In this document: positions 46,529 to 56,153 of the stretch, piece after piece
Numbering within the stretch: position 1 is the first letter of the stretch
How the letters are laid out: every line of letters begins with the position of its first letter
NCBI RefSeq assembly: GCF_965139335.1
Contig: NZ_CBCSEL010000001.1
From: Catellicoccus marimammalium
GTDB taxonomy: Bacteria > Bacillota > Bacilli > Lactobacillales > Catellicoccaceae
DNA length: 64,000 nucleotides
Direction: 5' to 3' (one strand)
The notes under the pieces: model-generated
Seen by the model: only the letters and a program-made list of their open reading frames with translations
The model's database searches: none
Told to the model about the DNA's origin: nothing
Position numbers and translations under genes: made by a program

Positions 46529-48279
46529 TATGCTTCAATACTGCTTTGCGCTTGCATTTTCGCATAAATTCCTTTTTCTTTTAATAATTCATCATGTGTA
46601 CCTTGTTCTACAATTCTTCCTTGATCTAAAACTAAAATTTGATCCGCTTTTTCAATGGTAGAAAGACGATGGGCAATCATAATCGTTGTATGATTTTTCA
46701 AAACTTCATCCATTACACGTTGAATTTTTTGTTCCATTTGTGTATCAATGGAGCTTGTTGCCTCATCCATGATCATGATTGGTGCCTCTTGTAAAATCGC
46801 TCGTAAAATTGTCAAGGCTTGACGTTCTCCAACGGATAAGCCATTTTCTTGTGGTTGAATTTGCGTTTGATATCCTTTTGGAAAATGTTGAATCATTTCG
46901 TCAATATGATATTTTTTTGCAATTTCAATAATTTCTGCTTCTGTTTTCTTTGGTGCTGCAATTTGTAGATTTTCTAGTACGGTTCCTGCAAAAAGCCATG
47001 GTTTTTGGGTCACAAAACTAAAGTGATGACGCCATTCCTCTAAGCTCCATTCAGATTCTTCTTTACCATTTAAGAAAATCTTTCCTGTCGTTGGTTCATA
47101 AAAACGCATCAATAATTGAATGAAGGTAGATTTTCCTGCTCCTGTTGCACCGACTAAAGCAAACGTAGCCCCATGCGGAATTGTAACAGATAAATCTTTT
47201 AAGACCATTTCTTGATCATAGCCAAAAGAAACGTCTTCTAATTTCACTTCTCCTTCATCCATACTTTTTTCTGTAAAGTATTGAATTTCTGGTTCTTCTT
47301 CTTTTTGCTCTAAAAGATAAGAAATACGTTCCCAACCAGCTAATCCAGATTGAATCATATTTGCCATTTGTGACAATTGTGTTAGTGGTTGATTGACTTG
47401 CCAAATATATTGGATAAACGCTTGTAATTGACCAATCGCCAATTGACCATTTAAGCAAAGCATACTTCCAGCAAAAGCAATACAACTATAGAAAATATAA
47501 ACCAATAGATTTAATAGTGGAGCAAGCAATTTTGAACAAAAAGTAGAACGGAATAATGCTTTTTCTAATTTTTGATTTAAGCGTTGGAAAATTCCATGTC
47601 GTTTTTCTCCTAATTGATAAGAAGTAATGACATCGCGTCCTTTTAATTGTTCTTCTACAAAACTGTTGAATTCTCCTAAGGTTGCTTGTTGTACTTTAAA
47701 GTAGCGTTGGGAGTAAGAAATAATAATTTTTGTCACCACCACTACCGCAATAATAAAGATAAATACGGTCCATGCTAAACTTTTTTGAATGTAGAACATC
47801 ATCCCAATCGCAAACACAACTTTTAAAATACTAGAAAGTAAATCAGAGAGTGTTTGTTGTAAAGAAGTAGTTAATAAATCTACATCATTGGTCAAGCGAC
47901 TTAATAGGTCCCCTTTACTTTCTTTATCAAAGAAAGATTGAGGAAGACGATCTAATTTTTCTACTAAAGAAAAACGTAAATTGGCCATCGTCTTTTGCAC
48001 TGCTTTTGTTAACCACTGAGTGGCTAAAAATTGGAATCCACTGCTACCCAAAGTGCAAAGAAGAAAAATTCCTAATAGAGAAAAAATCACCGAATAATGA
48101 ATGGCTTCTTTATGCATCACACTATTGGTTAAACTAGTGGTAATTTGTCCGACAAAATAAGGACTTAAGCCATTAAACACTACCGCTCCTAAAGAAAATA
48201 GAATACTGGCAATGATTTTATTTCGTTCTGGCTTTAAATAAGGAAAGAAATTTTTAATGGACTTCCATGTTTTCATCAA
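46528..48279 (-). CDS. Heterodimeric ABC exporter, subunit with intact Walker B
   Basis: 583 residues. Six-helix membrane domain, then an ATPase domain: Walker A GATGAGKST, Walker B MIMDEATSS (catalytic Glu present), H-loop IAHRLST. The signature is unusual (LSVGERQ instead of LSGGQ). It overlaps the upstream ABC gene by 26 bases, so the two form one heterodimer of the LmrCD/BmrCD kind. Substrate unknown; drugs or peptides are the usual candidates. Confidence 0.9.
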   Translation of the reverse strand: MMKTWKSIKNFFPYLKPERNKIIASILFSLGAVVFNGLSPYFVGQITTSLTNSVMHKEAIHYSVIFSLLGIFLLCTLGSSGFQFLATQWLTKAVQKTMANLRFSLVEKLDRLPQSFFDKESKGDLLSRLTNDVDLLTTSLQQTLSDLLSSILKVVFAIGMMFYIQKSLAWTVFIFIIAVVVVTKIIISYSQRYFKVQQATLGEFNSFVEEQLKGRDVITSYQLGEKRHGIFQRLNQKLEKALFRSTFCSKLLAPLLNLLVYIFYSCIAFAGSMLCLNGQLAIGQLQAFIQYIWQVNQPLTQLSQMANMIQSGLAGWERISYLLEQKEEEPEIQYFTEKSMDEGEVKLEDVSFGYDQEMVLKDLSVTIPHGATFALVGATGAGKSTFIQLLMRFYEPTTGKIFLNGKEESEWSLEEWRHHFSFVTQKPWLFAGTVLENLQIAAPKKTEAEIIEIAKKYHIDEMIQHFPKGYQTQIQPQENGLSVGERQALTILRAILQEAPIMIMDEATSSIDTQMEQKIQRVMDEVLKNHTTIMIAHRLSTIEKADQILVLDQGRIVEQGTHDELLKEKGIYAKMQAQSSIEA

Positions 48280-49984
48280 TGATTTCCTCCTCTTTATTGG
48301 AAATAAAACTACGATATAACGCAGAATGTTGAGCTAATTCTTGTGGGGTTCCTACTTCTTTCATCTTTCCATCGACAAATAAGATTACTTGATCAGCTTG
48401 CTCAATGGTTGAGCGACGATGAGAAGCTAACACACAAATGGCTTCTGATAATTCTTCTTGTAATGCTTTTTGTAATTGGTGTTCTGTGGTTGCATCTAAG
48501 GCAGAAAAACTATCATCAAAAAGATAAAGATCTCCTTTTCTTAAAAGAGCACGAGCAATCGCTAGACGTTGACGTTGTCCTCCAGAGAAGTTGCTTCCTC
48601 CTTCTTCAACACGTCCTTCTAACCCTTTTTCTTGAATGAATTGATCTGCTTGTGCAATAGATAAAGCATGCCACATTTCTTCTTCAGTCGCATTTTCATT
48701 TCCATCTTGTAAATTTTCTTTGACTGTTCCTGAGAAAAGATAACTTTCTTGTGGCACATAGACAACTTTTTTACGCAAAGAAGATAAGGCGTACTCTTCT
48801 AGCGATTGTCCATTCCATAAGTAATTTCCTGTCGTAAATGGATAAAGCAAAGCTAATTCTTTTAATAATGTTGATTTTCCACTTCCTACTCGACCCATTA
48901 AGGCCAATTTTTGTCCTTTTTCTACAGTAAAGGAAACATTTTGAAGCACTGGAACTTCTGGTTGGTCTGGAAAAGCAAAGCCAACGTCTTGCACTTCGAT
49001 TTTTGTCACCTTTTCTTGGAATTCTTTTCCTTGATTTTCTTCTTCTGGTAAATGAAGTACTTCTTGGATTCGGTCCATCGAAGTTTTTGCTCGTGGATAC
49101 ATCATAAACATCGAACAGAATAGAATCATAGAAAATAGAGCATGGAAAATATACTCAATAATGACCATCAAAACCCCAATTTCAATCGCACCTGTTCCAA
49201 TCAAATGACTTCCTAAAAGTAAAATCACGCCTAATAAAATATTGAAGAGTAAATTAAATGCTGGATAAGCAATCGCCATAACAATTCCTAAGGTTGTTGC
49301 TTTTTGTTGATACGCTGTATTTTCATTTTGGAAGCGTTCTGTAAAAATCGTTTGTGCATTTAAAGAACGAATCACTTGAAGTCCATCTAATTTTTCTTGG
49401 ATTTTACTATTCATCTGATCTAAATAGCGTTGCATTTTTAAAGACAATGGACCAGAATATTTTCCTAATAAAACAATCCCTATAATTAAAAATGGTAAGG
49501 CACAAAGAACGGCTAAGGAAAGTTGAGGACTAAATTGATAAATTAAAATCATGCTGAGTAAAAACATAAGAGGTGCAGTAATTCCTGCATTTAAAAGTAA
49601 GCGTAAGAAGTTGAAGATTTGAACCGGATCATTACTCAATCGAGTGATTAAACTTGCACTTCCTACTTTTTGTGTTTCCAGTAAAGATAATCGTGTCACT
49701 TTACGATATAAATCTCCTCGAATTTTAGTAACGATGGTGGTTGAAATTTTTGCCACGACCCACTCGAGTAAAATACTTAAAGAAATTCCTACTACCATAC
49801 ACAAAATCATGCCGATAAAACATTGCATAATTACCGTTTTATGATGGGGTAAAATTCCGTTATCTACCATATAAGATAGAAATTTTGGTAATCCCAATTC
49901 GGTCAAAATAAATCCAGAAATACCTATTAAATTTAAGATGAGTAATCCCGGGTATTTTTTCAAATATGAAAATAACCATTTCAT
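48254..49984 (-). CDS. Heterodimeric ABC exporter, subunit with degenerate Walker B
   Basis: 576 residues. Six-helix membrane domain followed by an ATPase domain: Walker A GRVGSGKST, canonical signature FSGGQRQ, but Walker B ends LFDDSFSALD with Asp in place of the catalytic Glu. With the partner's altered signature this makes one inactive and one active ATP site, the hallmark of heterodimeric exporters. First gene of the pair. Confidence 0.92.
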   Translation of the reverse strand: MKWLFSYLKKYPGLLILNLIGISGFILTELGLPKFLSYMVDNGILPHHKTVIMQCFIGMILCMVVGISLSILLEWVVAKISTTIVTKIRGDLYRKVTRLSLLETQKVGSASLITRLSNDPVQIFNFLRLLLNAGITAPLMFLLSMILIYQFSPQLSLAVLCALPFLIIGIVLLGKYSGPLSLKMQRYLDQMNSKIQEKLDGLQVIRSLNAQTIFTERFQNENTAYQQKATTLGIVMAIAYPAFNLLFNILLGVILLLGSHLIGTGAIEIGVLMVIIEYIFHALFSMILFCSMFMMYPRAKTSMDRIQEVLHLPEEENQGKEFQEKVTKIEVQDVGFAFPDQPEVPVLQNVSFTVEKGQKLALMGRVGSGKSTLLKELALLYPFTTGNYLWNGQSLEEYALSSLRKKVVYVPQESYLFSGTVKENLQDGNENATEEEMWHALSIAQADQFIQEKGLEGRVEEGGSNFSGGQRQRLAIARALLRKGDLYLFDDSFSALDATTEHQLQKALQEELSEAICVLASHRRSTIEQADQVILFVDGKMKEVGTPQELAQHSALYRSFISNKEEEIIDENMEVH

Positions 49985-50154
49985 TTTCTTTCCCTCCTTG
50001 CTGTATCATTGTACAGAGTTAAAATTTTTATATCAAGAGATTAAATCCACAAAGAAAACTCTGAATTTAATTTACTTTCATGAATTCATTCCTAACTTTC
50101 TGAAAATTTGTGGTATACTATTGTAGACAAATTAGAAAGTAAGGAGATTTAATA

Positions 50155-50367
50155 ATGATTTATAAAGTATACTATCAAGAAGATAAAATTCGTAATCCAA
50201 AACGCGAACAAACAAAATCACTATACATTGAAGCAGATAGTAAGGTAGATGCCTTAACTGCAATCGAAGACCATACTCCATATAATGTAGAATACATTCA
50301 ATTATTGGAAGGAAATTCATTAGCATACGAACAAGAACATGCGGATTTCCAACTTGTGGAGTTCTAA
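50155..50367 (+). CDS. rpoY: RNA polymerase epsilon subunit RpoY
   Basis: 70 residues. Matches the small Firmicute RNA polymerase-associated protein (formerly DUF1447): MIYKVYYQ, NPKREQTKSLYIEA, YNVEYIQLLEGNSLAYE. Paired with rnjA immediately downstream, as is usual in Bacilli. Ribosome binding site aaggaga. Confidence 0.95.
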   Translation: MIYKVYYQEDKIRNPKREQTKSLYIEADSKVDALTAIEDHTPYNVEYIQLLEGNSLAYEQEHADFQLVEF

Positions 50368-50368
50368 G

Positions 50369-52045
50369 ATGAAACCAGTCATTAAAAATAATGAGGCTGG
50401 CGTCTTTGGGATTGGTGGTTTAGGCGAAATTGGGAAAAATATGTATGGCGTTCAATTCCAAGATGAAATTATCGTCGTCGATGCAGGAATCAAGTTTCCT
50501 GAAGATGACCTTTTAGGAATTGATTATGTAATCCCAGACTATTCCTACTTAATCCAAAATGCGAATAAAGTAAAAGCATTGATTATTACCCACGGACATG
50601 AAGATCATATTGGTGGGATTCCTTTTTTATTAAAACAAATCAATATTCCGATTTACGCAACTCCATTAGCATTAGCTCTAATTTCTAATAAATTAGAAGA
50701 ACATGGATTATTGCGCGATGCAGAATTACATGAAATTAATGAAGATACCGTCATTAAATTTAGAAAAACAACGATTAGTTTCTTCCGTACGACTCACAGT
50801 ATTCCTGAATCTTTAGGAGTTGTAGTAAAAACTCCTCCTGGAAACATTGTTTTAACAGGAGATTTCAAATTTGACTTTACTCCTGTTCAAGAACCAGCTA
50901 ACTTACATCGTATGGCACAATTAGGAGAAGAAGGCGTTCTTTGTCTTTTATCAGACAGCACCAATGCAGAAGTACCTCACTTCACTAATTCAGAGGCATT
51001 AATCGGAAAATCAATCCGTCAAATTTTTGAAAAAATTGAAGGACGAATTATTTTTGCGACCTTTGCTTCTAACATTTCTCGTTTACAACAAACTGTAGAA
51101 GCAGCCGTTCATATGGGACGTAAAATTGCGGTATTTGGTCGTAGTATGGAAAATGCGATCGTAAATGGACAAAAATTAGGTTACATCAACGTACCAGAAG
51201 ATACTTTTATTGATGCAAAAGAAGTCAATCAATATCCAGCGAATGAGATTTTGATTTTATGTACTGGTTCTCAAGGAGAACCAATGGCTGCTTTAAGTCG
51301 TATTGCCAACGGTACACACCGTCAAATCAACATTCAGCCAGGAGATACGGTTGTCTTTTCAAGCTCTCCTATTCCTGGAAACACAGCAGCAGTCAATCAT
51401 TTAATCAATATGTTAATTGAAGCAGGAGCTCATGTTATCCACGGTAAAATCAATAATATCCATACTTCTGGACATGGTGGACAACAAGAACAAAAATTAA
51501 TGTTACGTTTAATTAAGCCAAAATTCTTCGTTCCCGTACACGGAGAATTCCGTATGTTACAAATCCATGCTCGTACCGCTCAATCGGTCGGTGTACCAAA
51601 AGAAAATTGTTTCATTATGGAAAATGGAGACATTTTAGCTTTAACTAAAGACTCTGCTCGTATCGCTGGACACTTCCAAGCGAATGATGTTTATGTTGAT
51701 GGAAATGGTATTGGAGATATTGGAAATATCGTCTTACGTGACCGCCACATCTTATCCGAAGAAGGATTAGTTTTAGCAGTAGCGACAATTAATTTTGAAA
51801 CCAAAGAAATTATTGCAGGACCGGATATTTTATCTCGTGGTTTTATTTACATGCGTGAATCTGGTAAATTAATTCATGATGCACAACGCATTCTATTCAC
51901 CGCTTTACGTAAAGAAATGAAAAAACCACACTTTACAGAAAGTTCCTTAAATAAAGCAATGGTTGATGCTTTACAACCGTTCTTAATTGAACAGACAGAA
52001 CGTCATCCAATGATTTTACCTATTGTGATGCGCGTATCAGAATAA
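50369..52045 (+). CDS. rnjA: Ribonuclease J1
   Basis: 558 residues from ATG 50369 (MKPVIKNNEAGVFG), one base after rpoY. Metallo-beta-lactamase/beta-CASP RNase with endonuclease and 5'-exonuclease activity in mRNA decay. Zinc motif THGHEDHIGGIPF, VLTGDFKFD, and HTSGHGGQQE with PVHGEFRM in the C-terminal part. Confidence 0.97.
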   Translation: MKPVIKNNEAGVFGIGGLGEIGKNMYGVQFQDEIIVVDAGIKFPEDDLLGIDYVIPDYSYLIQNANKVKALIITHGHEDHIGGIPFLLKQINIPIYATPLALALISNKLEEHGLLRDAELHEINEDTVIKFRKTTISFFRTTHSIPESLGVVVKTPPGNIVLTGDFKFDFTPVQEPANLHRMAQLGEEGVLCLLSDSTNAEVPHFTNSEALIGKSIRQIFEKIEGRIIFATFASNISRLQQTVEAAVHMGRKIAVFGRSMENAIVNGQKLGYINVPEDTFIDAKEVNQYPANEILILCTGSQGEPMAALSRIANGTHRQINIQPGDTVVFSSSPIPGNTAAVNHLINMLIEAGAHVIHGKINNIHTSGHGGQQEQKLMLRLIKPKFFVPVHGEFRMLQIHARTAQSVGVPKENCFIMENGDILALTKDSARIAGHFQANDVYVDGNGIGDIGNIVLRDRHILSEEGLVLAVATINFETKEIIAGPDILSRGFIYMRESGKLIHDAQRILFTALRKEMKKPHFTESSLNKAMVDALQPFLIEQTERHPMILPIVMRVSE

Positions 52046-52113
52046 GTCATTTTAATTCCTTCTCTCTCCTCTTTTTGTTATAATATAGTCAAAGAAAAAA
52101 TGAGGTGAGAGTA

Positions 52114-52272
52114 ATGGATCATAAATTAATGGAAGACAACAAAAAAGTAGACGCTGCTTTAGCAAAAGAAAAAATTCATGAAGCAGAAGCTCGCGAAAAC
52201 TTAGAAAAAGAACGTGCAGAAAAAGAAGGCAAATGTGGTTGCCACTGTCACTGCAAAAACAAAGATAAATAA
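52114..52272 (+). CDS. 52-residue peptide with CGCHCHC tail
   Basis: A Lys/Glu/Ala-rich helix of about 40 residues is followed by a KCGCHCHCK cluster and a charged end. ATG 52114 follows gaggtgag, TATAAT-like taatata lies about 30 bases upstream, and a strong terminator follows the stop. The four Cys and two His suggest metal binding. I do not recognise a family. Confidence 0.7.
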   Translation: MDHKLMEDNKKVDAALAKEKIHEAEARENLEKERAEKEGKCGCHCHCKNKDK

Positions 52273-52276
52273 GAAA

Positions 52277-52304
52277 AAAGAAGCCTTTTGAGGCTTCTTT
52301 TTTT
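52277..52304. terminator. Bidirectional terminator
   Basis: aaagaagcc-ttttga-ggcttcttt plus T run, between the Cys-tailed peptide and radC. Confidence 0.9.
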
Positions 52305-52929
52305 ATTCCATTTCTCCTTCTTTGCGAAGACTTAAAACATCGGTCGAAGAAACAATAAAATGATCAAGTAATTCAATCCCTAATAGTTCTCCGCAAGTTT
52401 GAATCTTTTTTGTAATATATAAATCACTTTCACTGGGTGTAAGCATTCCACTTGGATGATTATGAGCAATCATAATTTTTTTGGCCTGATGTTGGATGGC
52501 ATAATAAAAAATTTCTCTTGGTTGAGCAATTGACTCATCAAATCCTCCTACAAAAATATGACGCTGCGCAATAATTTGGTTTTTAATATTGAAGCATAGT
52601 AAAAATAAATGTTCTTGTTTACTATATCCAAGCTCACTAATCAATAGCTCTCGTAATTGATCTGGATGGGTAATACTTTCTTTAGATTGACTCTTTTCTT
52701 TTCTTAAACGCAATCCAATCTCTAAGGCGCACTGTAGACGAGCAATTTCTTTTTCTGTGAGTCCATTTAATTGAAGCCAATCTTCTTTTGTCCAACGATA
52801 AATTTGACTCCAAGAAATTGGAATTGGTAACATTGAACGAAGAATTTTTTCATCGGATAATAAATAAAGCAATTCAAAATCGCTTAAACTTTTTACTCCA
52901 AACTGCTGTAATTTTTCTCTTACATTCAT
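52303..52929 (-). CDS. radC: RadC family JAB/MPN protein
   Basis: 208 residues. N-terminal helix-hairpin-helix part, then the JAMM metal motif HNHPSGMLTPSESD (about residues 160-173). Historic link to DNA repair is doubtful; function unsettled in the family. Confidence 0.92.
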   Translation of the reverse strand: MNVREKLQQFGVKSLSDFELLYLLSDEKILRSMLPIPISWSQIYRWTKEDWLQLNGLTEKEIARLQCALEIGLRLRKEKSQSKESITHPDQLRELLISELGYSKQEHLFLLCFNIKNQIIAQRHIFVGGFDESIAQPREIFYYAIQHQAKKIMIAHNHPSGMLTPSESDLYITKKIQTCGELLGIELLDHFIVSSTDVLSLRKEGEME

Positions 52930-53045
52930 TTTGATCCCTCCCTATCTTATCTATACGAGGAAAAAGAAAAAATATTTCTCTTTCCTTCCTATTTTTTAGC
53001 CCCAAAGTGCTATAATGAAAGTAGTTTGATAGAGAAGGTGACGTT

Positions 53046-53786
53046 ATGAAAAAAATCCATCATTTAACCGTAAAAGATGGTTCTTGTTTATATTATGAAA
53101 CCATGGGCAAGGGACAACCTCTCATTTTATTACATGGGAATGGAGGCTCGAGCCATTTTTTTGCTTCCCAAGTGAAAACGCTTAAAAAGTATTATCATTT
53201 AATTGTCGTTGATTGTCGGGGACGAGGTCATTCTTCAGATTGCTCTCATCATATTACGTATGATTTAATGGTTGAAGACTTAGAAGCGATTATTCGCCAT
53301 GAAAATTTGGGGAAAGTAAATCTATTAGGTTTTTCTGATGGTGCGAATTTAGCATTGTGTTATGCTCAAAAATATCCACACCGCATCCATAGTTTAATTT
53401 TAAATGCGGCGAACCGTCGTTTTTCTGATTTAACAAAAGAAGCACAAGAACGTTTCCGTACTTTTAGCTTTGTTACTAAAAAACTAGGTCAGTTTATTCC
53501 AGAAATGCGTCGTCGTCATCATTATTTCCAATTAGCATTTGCGGAAATTCCATTACAAGAAAAAGTATTACAAAATCTTAATGTTCCAGTATTGATTATG
53601 GTTGGAGAAAATGACATTGTGGATATCGAATTTTCTCGCAAACTTTGTTCTTTATTTCCCAATGCTCTATTACTAGTGGAACCTTTGGTAGGACATATGT
53701 TTGCTCGCCAAAAACCCACTCAGTATACAAACTATATTATTAACTTTTTAGAAAATAAGGCATTTCAACATCGGAACGTGAAATAG
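53046..53786 (+). CDS. Alpha/beta hydrolase
   Basis: 246 residues, cytoplasmic. Oxyanion motif LLHGNGGS, nucleophile elbow GFSDGANLAL (Ser), acid in VGENDIVD, His in LVGHMFAR. Resembles the esterase/BioH-like group; substrate unknown. ATG follows gaaggtgac. Confidence 0.85.
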   Translation: MKKIHHLTVKDGSCLYYETMGKGQPLILLHGNGGSSHFFASQVKTLKKYYHLIVVDCRGRGHSSDCSHHITYDLMVEDLEAIIRHENLGKVNLLGFSDGANLALCYAQKYPHRIHSLILNAANRRFSDLTKEAQERFRTFSFVTKKLGQFIPEMRRRHHYFQLAFAEIPLQEKVLQNLNVPVLIMVGENDIVDIEFSRKLCSLFPNALLLVEPLVGHMFARQKPTQYTNYIINFLENKAFQHRNVK

Positions 53787-54002
53787 GTACAACTTTGTAC
53801 AAAAAATACAATTTTTAAAAATTTTCTTAGGAAAAAACGTCAAAAAGTAACTTTTTTCACTATTTCTTTTCTAATCATATAGACAACATTTTTTAATTAT
53901 GTTTTAATGAAATTGGTGATAGGTTACTGAATTGTTACTAACACTATATTAATTTTTCCTTTATACACATACTTGGTCTACCTCTTTAACTCAGAGGTAA
54001 AA
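53787..54002. other. AT-rich intergenic region, possible short RNA
   Basis: A TAGACA / TTTAAT pair with 17-bp spacing lies near 53880-53908. A hairpin tacctct-ttaactc-agaggta (53979-53999) directly precedes the terminator. There is no ORF. It could be a small RNA or just the tail of the hydrolase mRNA. Confidence 0.3.
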
Positions 54003-54036
54003 AAACCCGTTTCCTTTCGAAACGGGTTTTCTTTTT
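54002..54036. terminator. Bidirectional terminator
   Basis: aaacccgttt-ccttt-cgaaacgggttt with A and T runs; between the hydrolase and pdp. Confidence 0.92.
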
Positions 54037-54037
54037 C

Positions 54038-55339
54038 TTAATCGACAATTACTTCATGAATTAAAATTGGATCTTCAATTCTGCTACCAATGGTAATGCA
54101 TTCTTTGACTTCATCCACTAATTCTGAAACCTCTTGGTCATGCGCATATAACGTTAATAGTGGTTCTCCTTTTGTCACTGGGTCTCCCACTTTTTTATGA
54201 AGATAAATGCCAACACTTGGATCAATTTCTTCTTCTTTTGTTGCACGTCCTGCTCCTAATTTCATCGCAATTTGTCCTAAATGGTCTGCGATTTCTTTTG
54301 TGACATATCCACTATCCCAAGCAGGAACATCAATAGTGTAAGGAGCTTGTGGTAAGCGACTCATATCTTCAACAACAGAATCATCTCCTCCTTGAAGACG
54401 AATCCATTCTTTGAATTTCTCAATGGCTTTTCCATTATGTAAAGACGCTTCTAAAATTTCTCTTGCTTCTTCTAATGAATCTGCTTTTTGTGCTAATACG
54501 AGCATTTGAGATCCCAAGGTTAAAACTAAATCAGTTAAGTCTTTTGGGCCTTTTCCTTGTAACGTTAAAATTGCTTCTTCTACTTCTAACGCATTTCCGA
54601 TAGCTTTTCCTAAAGGCTGACTCATATCTGAAATAATGGCCATTGTTTTACGACCTACCGCATTTCCGATATTTACCATGGCATGTGCTAATGCTTCTGC
54701 ATCTTCTTTTGTCTTCATAAAGGCACCGGCTCCTGTTTTTACATCTAAAACAATCGCATCTGCCCCTGCCGCAATTTTTTTACTCATAATACTGCTAGCA
54801 ATTAAAGGAATCGATTCTACCGTTCCTGTAACATCGCGCAACGCATATAATTTTTTATCTGCTGGCGTTAAATCTCCACTTTGACCCATAACCGCAATAT
54901 TATGTGTATTCACTTGGTCGATGAATTGTTCTTCTGTTAATTCAATATGGAAACCAGGAATCGATTCTAACTTATCTAACGTTCCTCCCGTATGACCTAG
55001 ACCACGTCCACTCATTTTTGCGACCTTGGCCCCTGCAGATGCCACTAAAGGAGCTAAGATTAATGTAGTAGTATCTCCTACTCCACCTGTAGAGTGTTTA
55101 TCTACTTTAATTCCTTCAATCGCTGATAAATCAATGACATCTCCAGAATGAACCATAGCCATTGTTAAATCCCCTTGTTCGCGGGTGTTCATTCCTTTCA
55201 TATAAATCGCCATTGTTAATGCACTCATTTGATAATCAGGAATTTCTCCTTTGGTATATCCTTCAATAATATACTGGATTTCCTCTGTAGATAATGCTTT
55301 TCCATCACGTTTTTTAATGATTAAATCTACCATGCGCAT
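54038..55339 (-). CDS. pdp: Pyrimidine-nucleoside phosphorylase
   Basis: 433 residues. Phosphorolysis of uridine/thymidine for salvage. Glycosyltransferase-3 motif KHSTGGVGDTTTL, and MSGRGLGHTGGTLDKLE. Start MRMVDLIIKK matches the B. subtilis protein. Lies 51 bases downstream of deoC on the same strand, a nucleoside-catabolic pair. Confidence 0.95.
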   Translation of the reverse strand: MRMVDLIIKKRDGKALSTEEIQYIIEGYTKGEIPDYQMSALTMAIYMKGMNTREQGDLTMAMVHSGDVIDLSAIEGIKVDKHSTGGVGDTTTLILAPLVASAGAKVAKMSGRGLGHTGGTLDKLESIPGFHIELTEEQFIDQVNTHNIAVMGQSGDLTPADKKLYALRDVTGTVESIPLIASSIMSKKIAAGADAIVLDVKTGAGAFMKTKEDAEALAHAMVNIGNAVGRKTMAIISDMSQPLGKAIGNALEVEEAILTLQGKGPKDLTDLVLTLGSQMLVLAQKADSLEEAREILEASLHNGKAIEKFKEWIRLQGGDDSVVEDMSRLPQAPYTIDVPAWDSGYVTKEIADHLGQIAMKLGAGRATKEEEIDPSVGIYLHKKVGDPVTKGEPLLTLYAHDQEVSELVDEVKECITIGSRIEDPILIHEVIVD

Positions 55340-55390
55340 AGAAAGGTCCTCTTTTCTTGTTTATTACTTTTATCTATCTATCTTTTGTTT

Positions 55391-56035
55391 TTATTCTTCA
55401 CCAATAATTTTAACGCTTGCACTAGCTCCTAAACGAGTTGCGCCTGCTTCAATTAACGCTACCGCATCTTCATAACTATGAATTCCACCAGAAGCTTTTA
55501 CACCAATTTCTGGGCCTACGGTTTCACGCATTAAACGAATATCTTCTACTTTTGCTCCAGCTGTTGAAAAACCAGTAGAAGTTTTAACAAAGTCTGCCCC
55601 TGCTTCAACCGCTAATTCACAAGCTTTTACTTTTTCTTCATCGGTTAATAATGCAGTTTCAATAATGACTTTTACTAAAGCTGGTTTACTTGCTTTAACA
55701 ACTTCTTCAATATCGTTTTTCACGATTCCGTATTCTTTTGATTTTAACGCTCCGATATTGATAACCATATCCACTTCATCTGCTCCGTTAGCTACGGCAT
55801 CACGAGCTTCAAACGCTTTCGTTGCAGTTGTATTTGCTCCTAATGGGAAGCCAATTACAGTACAAACTTCAACGGGAGAATCTTTTAATTCTTCTGCTGC
55901 TAAATGAACCCAAAATGGATTGATACAAACAGAGGCAAATTCATATTTTTTTGCTTCCGCAATTAATTGCTCTACTTGTTCTTTTGTTGCATCGGCTTTC
56001 AAAATAGTGTGATCAATATACTGATTTAGTTTCAT
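55391..56035 (-). CDS. deoC: Deoxyribose-phosphate aldolase
   Basis: 214 residues from MKLNQYIDHTILKA, after agaggga; a longer in-frame start overlaps the divergent promoter region. Cleaves deoxyribose 5-phosphate to acetaldehyde and glyceraldehyde 3-phosphate. Catalytic Lys residues in LVKVIIETALL and GVKASGGI. Works downstream of Pdp. Confidence 0.97.
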   Translation of the reverse strand: MKLNQYIDHTILKADATKEQVEQLIAEAKKYEFASVCINPFWVHLAAEELKDSPVEVCTVIGFPLGANTTATKAFEARDAVANGADEVDMVINIGALKSKEYGIVKNDIEEVVKASKPALVKVIIETALLTDEEKVKACELAVEAGADFVKTSTGFSTAGAKVEDIRLMRETVGPEIGVKASGGIHSYEDAVALIEAGATRLGASASVKIIGEE

Positions 56036-56153
56036 AATATCCCTCTTTTCACTGTTGTTACCCTCATTGTACCATACTCTTTTCAAAAAAAGGCACGTTA
56101 CTACGCTTTCTTTGGCTTTATGTTATAATAAAACAAAAACGGGAGGAAAATAC

